A stretch of DNA of 64,000 bases. Origin: Anaerosalibacter sp. Marseille-P3206. GTDB taxonomy: Bacteria > Bacillota > Clostridia > Tissierellales > Sporanaerobacteraceae. The notes under the pieces are model-generated. The model did not search any database, was not told the origin of the DNA, and was given only the letters and a program-made list of their open reading frames with translations. Position numbers and translations under genes: made by a program. The stretch is taken from positions 558,001-622,000 of the forward strand of contig NZ_FUHM01000002.1 of the NCBI RefSeq assembly GCF_900155565.1, given 5' to 3'. Positions 9,129 through 19,064 of the stretch are shown one piece after another; positions within the stretch are counted from its first letter, which is position 1, and each line of letters begins with the position of its first letter.

Positions 9129-9521
9129 TTAAGACTTCTTTATCATTACAGTTTTACATTTAGGGCAAGTAATAGAAATTTTACCTTTGCCTCTTGGTAC
9201 ACGAAGGACTTGTTTACAATTAGAACATTTATAATACTTATAATATTTCAAATCCTTTATTCGCTGAATTCTATTGTTTACTTTCCTCTTTATAGGATTC
9301 CATGTATTTAGAAATTTCATGTTTTCCTGATACCTAGCTGATATATTTTTAGAAAACATTCTGTATATAAGTATTCCTAAAGCTACTATACCAAATACGT
9401 ACAATATTCTATTATTTAAAATTCTTGCCACAATAGATATAATAAAATAAATTCCTAGAATAACCCATGATAATTGATCCGCTCCATAACGACCCGTCAT
9501 AAATCTTTTTAACCAATTCAC
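9129..9521 (-). CDS. Small membrane protein with C-terminal zinc ribbon
   Basis: 130 residues: two hydrophobic segments (WVILGIYFIISIVARIL and YVFGIVALGILIYRMF), a basic linker, then a C-terminal ribbon CSNCKQVLRVPRGKGK...CPKC (two CxxC pairs). The gene is 16 bp downstream of the J-domain gene and has a GAGGGG site. The combination suggests a small membrane accessory of the J-domain protein, but its function is unknown. Confidence 0.65.
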   Translation of the reverse strand: MNWLKRFMTGRYGADQLSWVILGIYFIISIVARILNNRILYVFGIVALGILIYRMFSKNISARYQENMKFLNTWNPIKRKVNNRIQRIKDLKYYKYYKCSNCKQVLRVPRGKGKISITCPKCKTVMIKKS

Positions 9522-9537
9522 AAATAAACCCCTCTTT

Positions 9538-10338
9538 CTAAATCATATTCTTATACCTCTCTATATTACCATCACTTAAAAACTCATAAGCATTATTTAT
9601 CTGTTGGAACATCTCTGTTGCATTTGGTGATTTATTTAAATCTGGATGATACTCTTTTGCTTTTTTTCTATATGCCAATTTTATTTGGTACTTATCTGCA
9701 TCATATCCAACGCCTAATAAATCACAACTTTTTTCATATTTACTTTTAAACTCAGCTGTTGGGTTTACATAAGTCTGATTACCATACCCAGTATTTTGAC
9801 CATACCATTCATAGTTGCTATGTCCACTATTTCCCCTTTGATAATTTTGATATTCGTTCCATTGTCTAAATCTTTCTTCCCATTCTTTTTGTTGCTCTTC
9901 TTGTCTTCGTTGTTGTTCTTTTCTTTTTCTCTCATATTCCATTTTTTTGTATTTATCTTTGTATCCATCAAATGATCTAAATTGATAACTTATTCCGTCT
10001 ATAAGAAAATAAGCACGATCAAAAAGATACTCAGTTATGATATACTTTATATATTTTAAATAAGATACAAATTTAGTTCCCAGTATTGGAAATATAACAA
10101 AAAATAGTATAGTCAAAAGTACAGCTGGATGTAACAGCAATGCAAATCCTAAAGGTCCAGCTAACATAAAGACTATTAAACAACCTCCCATGCCTATCAA
10201 GGCAACAAATCCTTTTGCTATACCTCCTACAACAGTTACTATGGTCTCAATTGTTTTAATTAAAACATCCAATATTATTGATATCAATTTAGCTATAGCA
10301 TACAAAGCCTTTCCAGCTATCTTTTTAAATATATTCAT
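9538..10338 (-). CDS. Membrane-anchored J-domain protein
   Basis: 266 residues. The N-terminal ~95 residues are hydrophobic with two or three membrane segments. A Gln/Arg/Glu-rich charged linker (residues ~130-165) and a Tyr/Asn/Gly-rich stretch follow. The C-terminal ~65 residues form a J domain (CDLLGVGYDADKYQIKLAYR, HPD in EYHPDLN, NNAYEFL). J domains stimulate Hsp70 ATPase, so it probably recruits DnaK to the membrane. Unlike DnaJ, the J domain is at the C-terminus and the Gly/Phe and zinc regions are missing. It heads a two-gene unit with 9129-9521. Confidence 0.8.
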   Translation of the reverse strand: MNIFKKIAGKALYAIAKLISIILDVLIKTIETIVTVVGGIAKGFVALIGMGGCLIVFMLAGPLGFALLLHPAVLLTILFFVIFPILGTKFVSYLKYIKYIITEYLFDRAYFLIDGISYQFRSFDGYKDKYKKMEYERKRKEQQRRQEEQQKEWEERFRQWNEYQNYQRGNSGHSNYEWYGQNTGYGNQTYVNPTAEFKSKYEKSCDLLGVGYDADKYQIKLAYRKKAKEYHPDLNKSPNATEMFQQINNAYEFLSDGNIERYKNMI

Positions 10339-10483
10339 GTATTTTATACTCCTCTTATTTTTCTAAAACTATTTTTGTATATATTTATAGATTATATCAC
10401 AATTTTAAATTAATATATAGAAAAATAAACCTGTATATAACAGGTCATGTTTTTCATTTCCTTATATATAAAGGTTTTCATAG

Positions 10484-11389
10484 CTATTCATAAAATCCCA
10501 ATATAAACACACCTATACTTATCATTATAATAGTAAAATATTGCCCTTTTGTTAGCTTTTCTTTTAAATAAATCCTTCCAAATATAACTGCTACTATACT
10601 GTCAACTGACATAAGTGGTGCTGCAACTACCGAATTGGAATTTAGAGCATAAACATAAAAAAATTGACCTGCTGTTTCAAATAGTCCACCATAAATATTG
10701 TATTTCTCATCTATTAACTTATATCCTTGTTTTTTAATTACTATTATATAAAATAATGATATTATGGCCAAAATTAAAAACGTCAATTCAAAAGAAATCA
10801 ATGCTTCCTCTGGTGTGAAATGTTTACTTAAGTATACATCGTCTAAAAATGTACCTACTCCATCTAAAAGGGCATAAGTAATAGGAAATAATAGCGCTAC
10901 TGCTCCCATTTTATTTTTTTTATTTATTTGTTCAGAGTTATTTAAGTTTTCTCTTTCTGATTCTTTTTTTTCTAAAATAGCTAATAAAATTAAACCTAAT
11001 GTAATTAAACTTACCGCAAAAAATTGTAAATTAGACATAGTTTTCCCTAATACCTTAAAGGATAATATACCTGCTATTGCACCTGAAGTACTAGCAACGG
11101 GTGATCCTACGGATATTAATAAATATCTATAGCCATAAAAATCTATAGCCATGGACAATATGTATAAAAATGATACTGGAAAATAGCTGATTATATTTTT
11201 AATATCATACTGCCAACCTAATTTTATTAGTTCTATTACTGCATGAAGTCCCATCATTAGACCAATCATTATCAATATTCTTAAATGACTGTATCTATCA
11301 TTAGGGTCTGTCCCCTTTTTAAAAAACACATCAGATAATCCCCAACAAAATGTTGCAAAGATCGCTAATGTAAACCATGTAAATTCCAT
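10484..11389 (-). CDS. EamA/DMT-superfamily transporter
   Basis: 301-residue drug/metabolite-type permease with about ten membrane helices arranged as two EamA repeats. The first starts at LAIFATFCWGLSDVFFKKG; the second at ALLFPITYALLDGVGTFLDD and ends with the typical SVDSIVAVIFGRIYLKEKLT. The start at 11389 is set by AGGAGG 7 nt upstream; the longer frame has no site. Substrate unknown. It stands alone. Confidence 0.78.
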   Translation of the reverse strand: MEFTWFTLAIFATFCWGLSDVFFKKGTDPNDRYSHLRILIMIGLMMGLHAVIELIKLGWQYDIKNIISYFPVSFLYILSMAIDFYGYRYLLISVGSPVASTSGAIAGILSFKVLGKTMSNLQFFAVSLITLGLILLAILEKKESERENLNNSEQINKKNKMGAVALLFPITYALLDGVGTFLDDVYLSKHFTPEEALISFELTFLILAIISLFYIIVIKKQGYKLIDEKYNIYGGLFETAGQFFYVYALNSNSVVAAPLMSVDSIVAVIFGRIYLKEKLTKGQYFTIIMISIGVFILGFYE

Positions 11390-11743
11390 TATATTCCTCC
11401 TATGCTCTTTTTTAAATTGCAAATTATATTATATAACAAGTACTTTAAGTATCAAGCTTAATTTTCAAGTCAAGTTATTTACATAATTTCAAATATTCCC
11501 AGCTTTTAATTACTATTTAACTTAAAAAGAATCCTTTTAGGCAATTTTTTTGTATTGGAGATAATTCCCTGGAAATTAAACTTACAAACAGTGAAGCAGA
11601 AAACCTTAATTATCCAACCATATTAGTGGGAAACTAAACGTCTGTGCCACTTACATTTTCACAAGCTAACAATCTTCATACTCTTAAACATTATCTATGC
11701 AATAAAAAGTTTCTGTATTAATGTATTTCAATTCATAACCAGA
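11390..11743. other. Intergenic stretch without recognised gene
   Basis: 354 bp of AT-rich sequence. A plus-strand frame of about 30 codons ending near 11636 has no start codon or ribosome site. I see no RNA gene or clear terminator. Confidence 0.5.
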
Positions 11744-12574
11744 TTAAAAAGGATATACATAATCAAACTCTGGTTTTTCTGTATTTTCAACTTTATCTGC
11801 TTCAATAACGGGTATAACATTCCCATTGAATTCGCCCTTTGCAATAGTACCATGCACTCTTATCCAAGTATCTACCTTTAGCTCCGCTGCCTTATCATAT
11901 CTACACAGAAATCCTATTGGCTGCATATCAGCAGCACAACAAACCATCATCATTCTTGCAGATACAAATTCATTGCCTTCAAATTGCTCATCTTTGAATA
12001 CAAAACCACTAACCTGAATCTTCTTTCCAATGTATTTTTCTATATTATCATATATTTCCTGTATCCATCTTACATAATTGTCATTATCCATTATTATGGT
12101 TTCATCAATTAATTGAAGTTCATTTCTATTTGACTCAATAATATTCTTATTTTCCGCATCTGAATATTCATCTATATAAATATCCTCCTTATATTCATCC
12201 TCTTCTGAATACTCAGTTTTTATCTCAGGGTTATCTACGTTTCCTGAATTTCCTTGTAACTTTAAGTCTCCATAAGATATATAATCTGACTTAAAGCTCT
12301 GAGTTGGCAGCAGAAATGCCATTATAAGTGGCAAAACAAAAAATAGAAGTGGTATTGAACTTACTTTAATTCTTTGTGGTTTAAACACCTTAGGGATAAA
12401 AAAAAGAGATATCAATACCATAGCAATTACTGCAAATTTTATAAATGGCACATTTCTCGGATGTACATATTTTAAGACCTGTCCAGATTGTATTGTTAAA
12501 AAGAAGAACAATGAAAAACCCAACAATATGATAACTTTAAAAGCAGCATCAATATTATAGTTTCTTGTTTTCAT
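11744..12574 (-). CDS. TIGR03943/DUF1980-family membrane protein of a metal-linked operon
   Basis: 276 residues: three N-terminal membrane segments, an acidic linker (SEEDEYKEDIYIDEYSDAEN), then a C-terminal domain with VSGFVFKDEQF and RMMMVCCAADMQP, the conserved Cys-Cys motif of this family. Members sit downstream of YraQ/DUF318 permeases in zinc-regulated operons, which is the case here. A strong AGGTGGAGG site lies upstream. The gene itself looks intact, but its permease partner is split by an IS element, so it may no longer be expressed properly. Confidence 0.75.
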   Translation of the reverse strand: MKTRNYNIDAAFKVIILLGFSLFFFLTIQSGQVLKYVHPRNVPFIKFAVIAMVLISLFFIPKVFKPQRIKVSSIPLLFFVLPLIMAFLLPTQSFKSDYISYGDLKLQGNSGNVDNPEIKTEYSEEDEYKEDIYIDEYSDAENKNIIESNRNELQLIDETIIMDNDNYVRWIQEIYDNIEKYIGKKIQVSGFVFKDEQFEGNEFVSARMMMVCCAADMQPIGFLCRYDKAAELKVDTWIRVHGTIAKGEFNGNVIPVIEADKVENTEKPEFDYVYPF

Positions 12575-12586
12575 AATACCTCCACC

Positions 12587-12733
12587 TTACATTAATAAAA
12601 ATGTTAGGAAATAAAGCGACACAAACGATAAGATAGTAATAACTAGTACCAATTTAATAACAAACGTCTTTCTAAAGCTTGAAAATAACATAATAAGATT
12701 CTTAATATCCATCATAGGTCCAAATATAAGGAA
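12587..12733 (-). pseudogene. 3' end of YraQ-type permease, cut off by IS607
   Basis: Minus translation reads FLIFGPMMDIKNLIMLFSSF and continues to YFLTFLLM then stop. This is the missing end of the permease at 14326-15612: joining GPIMG across the IS to FLIFGPMMD gives a continuous permease C-terminus. Confidence 0.8.
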
Positions 12734-12813
12734 CCGTTCTACAAAACCTACTCAAATATATCAAAATATATTTATACAAATAGATTTTGCTCAAGAAGTA
12801 TCACCTTCTCGAT

Positions 12814-14131
12814 TTAATTCATCCATATATTAGATTTCTCTAACGTATGGCCAGTAAATAGAATTTTACTTTTTTTAAAATTCCATTTAGCTGTATATGT
12901 TGAGTTGTATAAATCCCAATCAACATAGTCCGAACCAGACAATAATTTATCTTTTTTAGCTATATTAACACTACTGTTTATATCTCTTGATAATTTAGTT
13001 TTACATTTTTGACATGTAAATTCTCTTATCTGTGGATCTTTCTTTTCTTTATTTCCACATATACAACAATTTTTAGTTGTATCTTTTTCGTCTACTTTTG
13101 AATAGTGTTTACCGCTTCTTTCCATTACCCATTTTAGTATGTTTCTAAATTCTCCTATTATTTCTTGATTTAACATGCTTCTATGCATATTATCATAAGT
13201 TGCAGTATTAAGACTAGGTATAGTCTCCTATTGCTACATAGTCATAGTTTTTTGCTATCCAATTAGCAATGCTATAACAACTTGACTTTATTTGTTCTCG
13301 TCTCTTGTGGTAAGCATTGTCTAATGCATTGTTTAGCTTTGTCCATCTTTTGCTTGGTAGGTAATAGATTCTCCCTGTTTCTGTTTCTATTAGTTTTGAT
13401 TTTCTGCTGCATAAATCTCTCTTTGATTTTATTTCATCTATTACCTTGTCCCAATATTTTGTTTGTGGCAGTTTTTCAAATTCATAACTTACTCCAGTAT
13501 TGTCTATGGCTACAAAGAAGTTTTTATGATTTTGGTCTATTGCTATCCATTTGTTTGTTTCTTTTTTGTCTATGTCTTTTCTTTCTATACAAAATATTGC
13601 ATAGAATTTGTTGCCTTGTTGTTTGCATAATCTGAAGTTTTTTATTTTGTCTGTGTTTCTTAAATTTAAATTTTCTTTTAGTTTTCCTATTACTTTTATT
13701 CTTTTATTTTCTTTATTTATTCCTAAGGTTATTTGTAAATTTTTGTTTTCTATTAGTTTAAAGCCTTTGTTTGGTTCATCATAATATAGTGAAAACCAAT
13801 GTTTTTTCCATGATTTGAATTTAGGATATCCTGTTTCATTGTTGAAAAATTTTTTGTATGTTTCTTTCAGTCTTATTGCTGTGTTTTTGAGTGGTGATGA
13901 ATGTACTGAGTTCAAAAAAATAAACTCTTGTTTTAGTATTGGAACTTGATTTCTTAAGTTCCTTCCTGTCAAGAGTTTTTTGTCATTATTATTTTCTTTA
14001 TAATCTTTTATTGTCATTTCCAAAAGATAATTGTATAGCCAATTACATATTTTAGATTGTCCATCTAGAATTAACTCATCTTGTTTTGTAAAGATAACTT
14101 CTATTTTTCTATTGAATATCATTACATTCAT
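12814..14131 (-). pseudogene. tnpB: IS607 TnpB, frameshifted copy
   Basis: RNA-guided nuclease family protein of IS605/IS607 elements. The first 305 residues read normally to GDYT; there a 2-nt deletion relative to copy 2 (TATACCTAG for TATACTCCTAG, near 13217) ends the frame. The rest (MHRSMLNQEIIGEF onwards, with the CCICG...CQKC zinc ribbon and RDINSSVN) continues from 13188 in another frame. Elsewhere only a few residue changes separate it from the intact copy at 40618. Confidence 0.88.
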
Positions 14132-14144
14132 TCACCGCCTTCGG

Positions 14145-14240
14145 CTATTTGAATAGTTCATCTTCCCATCTTCTTAGAGTTGATTTTGCAACTCCTAAAT
14201 ATTCACTTGCTTCTTTTATAGTAAGTTTTATGATAATCAC
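14145..14240 (-). pseudogene. tnpA: IS607 TnpA remnant (MerR-like HTH only)
   Basis: About 31 codons: KLTIKEASEYLGVAKSTLRR is the MerR-type HTH of IS607 serine recombinases, joined directly to the last residues ELFK of the protein. The whole catalytic domain is deleted. The deletion endpoints differ from those in copy 2. Confidence 0.85.
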
Positions 14241-14325
14241 CCCTTACTATAAAGTATAATATAAATTTATTTAATATGCAATGTTTTTAAGTAATTTTAA
14301 TTAGTTTTAAGTATACTGTTTTAAT

Positions 14326-15612
14326 CCCCATAATTGGCCCAGTTGAAACCCTATCCCAGAAACTTCGTGCAATAAAAGCATCTGAAGTAGAACATACAGA
14401 AAACAAAAAAGCTGTTGCCATCATCACAACAAGAGCCAATCCATCTCTTGCCAATAACTCAGAAAAAATATCTTTTGGAACTATAGTTTGTATAAAGCTT
14501 GTTAAAAATATTCCTAAAACTAGATACTTACCTGCACTAAAGAACTCCTCGCCAGCATGCAAAAACATAATTCGTATCTTTTCACCAATCCCTTGCTTAC
14601 GTTTCGCTTCCATATTGCAATATATGCAATCACATGTAAATTTACCTGTTTCATCAAGTAGAGCAGTTTTTGTCTCTGGAAAAAACATTAATGTAAGACC
14701 TACCGCAAGAGCAATAATAAGACCAAAATATATCCTGTAGAATGCTATTTCTGGTCGTCCTGGAAAAGCATATAATGTTGATGCTATAACAATAGGATTT
14801 ATAATAGGTGCAGATAACATAAATGTCACTGCAACAGGTAATGCCACTCCTTTTTTAATCAGACGCACCGTTACTGGTACAATTGCACATTCACATATAG
14901 GAAATAAAATACCTCCAAACATTGCAGTTAAAAACCCCAGTCCAAATTTTTTAGGAAAAATCTTTACAATAGTTTCATTGGAAATAAAAACCTGTATAAA
15001 AGATGATACAAACATTCCAACTAACATAAAAGGAAGGGCCTGTATTAACATACCTATAAATATCATATTAAATGCTTCAAATCTCGAAAAATCTATATCA
15101 ATTGCATTAACTTTAACAGCTCTAATCACGGAAAAAATTAAATATGCAATTACAAACATAAAAAACATACTAAGAAAAACATCTGATAGCTTTACACTAA
15201 AATTAGAGCTATAAATAGAAGCAGCCGAAACATCAGGTTTAGGACTTTTCAAGAATTTATCATCATATAAAGCTACCTCAAATATATCTGCTTTCCTATT
15301 AATTTCTCTTATACTTTTTTCCAGCTTTTTCAACTTTTCCTCTTGATTATCAGTTATCTTGTTTAAAACAATTCGGTCCGCTAAAGTAATTTGATTTCTC
15401 AATATTCTTCCAAGATTATTCATATAAACTTCAAAGGTTAAAGCATCCACTAAACATACGATATTTCCAATGAAACACTTTTTTCTCACTGAATGCTTTT
15501 CAAATAAAGTTAAAACTTTTTCAATTTCAATCATTCCATTATACTCAATAATTATTTTATCTGGAAAATATTTTTCAATAATTCCTTCAAAATAATTGGC
15601 ATCAAAACATTT
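14326..15612 (-). pseudogene. G3E GTPase fragment fused to YraQ-type permease, 3' cut by IS607
   Basis: From about 15612 the frame reads TDCKCFDANYFEGIIEKYFP then IIIEYNGM and LADRIVLNKIT: the second half of a COG0523/CobW-type metal-chaperone GTPase, without its P-loop half. It runs straight into a permease (FIGMLIQALPFMLVGMFVSS, the FPICECAIVPV Cys-Glu-Cys motif, LSAPIINPIV, SVCSTSDAFIARSF). The permease ends at the IS junction after GPIMG, and 13 codons of IS sequence close the frame at 14287. YraQ/DUF318 permeases in Zur-type operons are thought to move zinc-related substrates. Whether GTPase and permease were always fused or were joined by deletion is uncertain. Confidence 0.7.
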
Positions 15613-15617
15613 ACAAT

Positions 15618-15741
15618 CGGTTTTTCTTTAGTACCTTTGTTAGTATCTGTAGTAGTTTCTTTATTTGCACAACCTACCATCATAGACAACATTAAAACAA
15701 CTATTATCAATACTACAATACTTGAGAACTTGTTTTTTCAT
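15618..15741 (-). pseudogene. N-terminal remnant of a metal-binding lipoprotein
   Basis: ATG at 15739-15741 is followed by a lipoprotein signal in a shifted frame: SSIVVLIIVVLMLSMMVGC with the lipobox Cys, then ANKETTTDTNKGTKEKP. One extra A in the AAAAAA run after ATG explains the shift. The body of the protein, expected to be a ZnuA-like substrate-binding protein, is gone and G3E GTPase sequence follows directly. Assignment to ZnuA rests on context (Zur box, GTPase, permease). Confidence 0.55.
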
Positions 15742-15770
15742 TCTGCACTCCCCTTATCATTGTTTATTGC

Positions 15771-15791
15771 AAATGCTAATCATTCGCATTT
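15771..15791. promoter_or_regulatory. Zur/Fur-type box
   Basis: A 21-bp near-perfect palindrome beginning AAATGCTAATCATT and ending CGCATTT fits the Bacillus Zur box layout (AAAT-2-TAAT-N-ATTA-2-ATTT). It lies 30 bp upstream of the lipoprotein start, so it marks the promoter of the former zinc operon running leftwards. Confidence 0.7.
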
Positions 15792-15945
15792 ACAATATTG
15801 ATTGTGTTAAATTAGAAATGAAATGTCAAGTATTGTATAAATTGGATTCTACCTCAATTTATTTTTCTATATCATTGTATTCATACAATTCAACTATTAA
15901 ATTCACCTATAAATTTAATAATCTTTTAAAATCCTATGTAATTAG

Positions 15946-15967
15946 TGTCAAACAAAACGTCCCTATG
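15946..15967 (+). repeat. Dispersed short repeat (AAACAAAACGTCCC), copy 1
   Basis: GTCAAACAAAACGTCCCTATG; near-identical strings occur at about 29199-29217 (opposite strand) and 37390-37407. All lie in gene-poor debris. Confidence 0.6.
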
Positions 15968-16041
15968 CAGCTTTCTGCTCGACTTAACATATATTAAAGT
16001 AATCAAAAAAATAGCAAATCATTTTATGACTTGCTATTTAT

Positions 16042-16600
16042 TCAAACTGTTTTTATTACTTTATGCATTACAAAGAGCATTGGAAATATCATAACCACAC
16101 AGAACAAATTAAGATTATCTGCAAAAGATGAATTGCTTATGGCTGGTGGTAATAATGTAGCGTAAACACCTTGTACTAAAACTTCATGCCACATGCCAAA
16201 TGCAATACCCGAAATGATAATCGCTAGCAAAGCTTTTGAAAAACTTCTCTCTAAGCAATTAAATATTAAACCTCTAAACACTAGTTCCTCTATAATTGGA
16301 CCAACTACACAAGCAGCTAGGAATAACCAGATATATGCTCCCTGTTCAATTGAAGAGCTTACACTGTTGTAAGCTTCCATACTCTGTCCAATGAAATTAA
16401 TTTTTGATAGGACATCATCAACAAAAATTAACCATATCATCGCTAGACCTGCAACTCCAGTTCCTATCACAAAAGATAAAACTATACCTTTACCTTTATT
16501 GACTTTGATTTTAGGTGCATTTTTTTGTCTAACAAAGATGGATTGGTTGCTCTTGCACAGGAAAGTTTCAATCTTGATCCTTTTTCAAGTAATCTATTTG
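16042..16600 (-). pseudogene. CPBP-family intramembrane protease, truncated at both ends
   Basis: The core of a CPBP (Abi) metalloprotease is present: GTGVAGLAMIWL, VVGPIIEELVFRG with the EExxxR motif, and FGMWHE. An open frame without start runs upstream to about 16600 (KIETFLCKSNQSIFVRQKN). The N-terminal membrane helices are lacking, and the third motif region (HxxxN) after VYATLL is replaced by a short tail, so it is a deletion derivative. Compare the intact relative at 24639, which continues past the corresponding SVYTFVFG. Confidence 0.65.
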
Positions 16601-16738
16601 TTTATAAAAAGAGGATGTATGCTTCTACGAACCTAAAATCATATTAACACACATCCTCAATTTTTTAATATTTATATGATTTTAAAATTCTCTGCTAAAT
16701 AACTAGTTTTTGTTATCAAAGTAATACTGTATTATATT

Positions 16739-17395
16739 CTATTTACCGTCCATATTTTTATGAATCTTTTGCCAAATGTCACTATTCTTTTGATAAATGG
16801 CTTCAAGCTTTGCATACTCTGCATCAATCTGTTTGCTCAAAGTAGCTGTTGCTTTTTCTACCTTATCGTAATATTTTTGGATTTCAGCATCAATTTCATC
16901 TAAGCGTTTAGCATCATTTTTCAAAATTTCTTTTTCACTCTTTGTAAGTACTTTTGATGTCTTGATACGCTCTGTATTGCTAGGAAGTTTATCATATGAG
17001 GTTTCTGGAACTTCAGAATCTAACTTCATCCACAAAGTCATATTTGCCCATACAATTGAATCATATTCTTTAAGTATTTCGCTTGCGTCTTTCATAATAT
17101 TGTCACTTATTTTTCGAATTTCTTTTTCAAGACTGTCAATTTTATTGTAATACGGTTTAACAGCATTTTTCTCATCAATCAACCTTTGTTTTTCACTTTG
17201 ACTCAAGAAATTCATTTCTCCGAAACGTTTTGTAATGTTAGGTTGATTAGAAGTATCTATGGCCTGAATAGATACTATTTCTTTGGAATTCATATCTTTT
17301 AACATACTTGCTTCACTTTTAATACTAGGTCCTCCAATTACTGTCGCCACAGTCAGCATACCTGTTATTAGAATTTTTGCTTTTTGATTTAACAT
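16739..17395 (-). CDS. Secreted coiled-coil protein of unknown function
   Basis: About 218 residues: a signal peptide (AKILITGMLTVATVIGGPS) followed by a highly charged, helical mature part with coiled-coil character (KIDSLEKEIRKISDNIM, KRLDEIDAEIQKYYDKVEKA). It has no anchor. A GAGGAG site 12 nt before the second ATG favours the start at 17395. It lies downstream of the two-component system at 17604-19754, which may regulate it. Confidence 0.6.
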   Translation of the reverse strand: MLNQKAKILITGMLTVATVIGGPSIKSEASMLKDMNSKEIVSIQAIDTSNQPNITKRFGEMNFLSQSEKQRLIDEKNAVKPYYNKIDSLEKEIRKISDNIMKDASEILKEYDSIVWANMTLWMKLDSEVPETSYDKLPSNTERIKTSKVLTKSEKEILKNDAKRLDEIDAEIQKYYDKVEKATATLSKQIDAEYAKLEAIYQKNSDIWQKIHKNMDGK

Positions 17396-17603
17396 TTTGT
17401 TTAACATCTCCTCTTAATTTTATTTTAGGTGGTTTTATATTGTTAAGAATTCTGTCTTAACTTACCATCTGTATTTATTATAAACAAAACATTTGGGAAA
17501 AATATCCTTAAAACTGTATCAAGTTTGTGGCAGATATGTGGCAAAATTGTATTAAGTAAATTTGTATAATTGTATGGTTTTCTCCTAAATCTATAATACA
17601 TAG

Positions 17604-19055
17604 CTAAGCGAAGTTCTTCCGTTTATATTTTGGAATACTAACAACAAATTTTGTATTACCTTTTTGAGAAATTACATCAATATTTCCTCCGTGTTCATTT
17701 ATTATCTCGTTAGTAATCGATAATCCTATTCCAAAGTTTCCGTCCTTGCCCTTATAAAATCGTTCAAAAATATGTGGCAAATCTTTATTAGATATTCCAT
17801 TTCCATCATCAATAATTGATATAACAATATTCTTTTCTTTACCTTCACAAATAATTTTAATTGTTGTTTTTGCATAACGTGCAGCATTGGAAAGAATATT
17901 TAAAAAAGCTCTCTCCAAACGTTGTTCATCTCCAAATATATATGCATTATCTTCAAGAAAAACATGTTCAATATTCAGGTTTCTTTTATCAGCATTACCT
18001 TTAATTCTCCAAGAGCAGTCGTATATCAACTCTTTTAGTTCAATTATTTCTTGATTCATTTTTCTATGATCCATATCCATTCTGGATAAAAATAAGATTT
18101 CATCCACTAGAGATGACATTTTTTTACTTTCATTAATTATGATACTTGCTGATTTTTTATTATCCTTGATGACACCTGATTCAATGGCTTCTGCATATCC
18201 TTGTATTGACATCAGAGGAGTACGTAATTCATGTGATGCATTTTGAAAAAACTGTTTTTGACTTTCTTCAGCTTGGTCTATCATTTTTGACATTTTTTGT
18301 ACTGTTTTTGCAACATCGTTAAATTCTCTGTAATCTAATACATCTAGTTCTTCTAAAACCTTACGCTCGCCTACGTCTATAATATATTTTTTTAACTTAT
18401 TGAAAGAATTATCAATTTTTTTTGTCATTCGTAAGATAACAAAGATTGAAACAATTCCTGACAAGATCATTAGTAAACCCAATATTTTGTGTATTAAGTC
18501 AGCGAAATTTTGCATTGGTGTTATATTGGCATATACAATTACAGTAAAGTCCTTTGCTGCATGAGAAGTATCCTTTAAAACACAATATCCATCAGACTTT
18601 CCGTGATAAACTTTGGATTTGATGTAAAAAGTATTACAATCATGCTTTAACATAATTGCTTGATCCTTACTAATAATATTGCGATTCTCTCTGAAGTATT
18701 TTGCAATTACTTGTATTCTTTCTTGTTCCAATTCTGAATATAATTGATCATTTGGTATTAGAGCATTGTAGTTCTCATCAAGTATAACATAGTACACTGT
18801 AATGAAAAACTCCGCATCATTTTTGTCATTTCCATCCTTTTGATGATTGTTTAAGTAATTAGTCCCATGGTAATATATGTCATAGAATTCAAACTCTCTA
18901 TTGATTTCTTTGGCAGTTAGCTTCTCTATATGTTGATGAATGAGAATATTAAATGTTGCTAATATTAAACAAAATGCTATAAGTATTACACTGGATGGGA
19001 TTAAAAATAGACTTAACTTTAATTTTTTTACTTTTTTTCTTCGTTTTATTTTCAT
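17604..19055 (-). CDS. Sensor histidine kinase
   Basis: 483 residues. There are two membrane helices (LIPSSVILIAFCLILATFNI and ILGLLMILSGIVSIFVIL) flanking a ~150-residue extracytoplasmic sensor, then HAMP-like linker, HisKA with NASHELRTPLMS, and HATPase boxes SNAARYA (N), DDGNGIS (G1) and FGIGLSI (G2). It lies 9 bp downstream of its response regulator, so the pair is cotranscribed. Signal unknown. Confidence 0.9.
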   Translation of the reverse strand: MKIKRRKKVKKLKLSLFLIPSSVILIAFCLILATFNILIHQHIEKLTAKEINREFEFYDIYYHGTNYLNNHQKDGNDKNDAEFFITVYYVILDENYNALIPNDQLYSELEQERIQVIAKYFRENRNIISKDQAIMLKHDCNTFYIKSKVYHGKSDGYCVLKDTSHAAKDFTVIVYANITPMQNFADLIHKILGLLMILSGIVSIFVILRMTKKIDNSFNKLKKYIIDVGERKVLEELDVLDYREFNDVAKTVQKMSKMIDQAEESQKQFFQNASHELRTPLMSIQGYAEAIESGVIKDNKKSASIIINESKKMSSLVDEILFLSRMDMDHRKMNQEIIELKELIYDCSWRIKGNADKRNLNIEHVFLEDNAYIFGDEQRLERAFLNILSNAARYAKTTIKIICEGKEKNIVISIIDDGNGISNKDLPHIFERFYKGKDGNFGIGLSITNEIINEHGGNIDVISQKGNTKFVVSIPKYKRKNFA

Positions 19056-19064
19056 TATTATCGC

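Larger units (their letters stand above)
12734..14325 (-). mobile_element. IS607-family element, copy 1 (transposase-deleted)
   Basis: Nearly identical to 40010-42017 over the shared parts. Its ends are TTAAAACAGTATACTTAAAA (near 14325, left) and TTTTGTAGAACGG (12734, right). The flanking permease codons rejoin without target duplication, as IS607 elements do when inserting next to GG. It contains an HTH scrap of tnpA and a frameshifted tnpB. It is 416 bp shorter than copy 2 because of a larger tnpA deletion and a small tnpB deletion. Confidence 0.85.

Noticed and set aside
11541-11636. Start-less plus-strand frame ending LTNSEAENLNYPTILVGN
   Set aside because: Protein-like by eye but lacks a start, ribosome site and family resemblance.
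13282-13635. 117-codon ORF antisense to tnpB, also present at 41114-41467
   Set aside because: Conserved only because tnpB beneath it is duplicated; composition is a mirror of tnpB codons.
15722-15997. 91-codon plus-strand ORF
   Set aside because: Overlaps the lipoprotein start and Zur box on the opposite strand; no ribosome site or domain.
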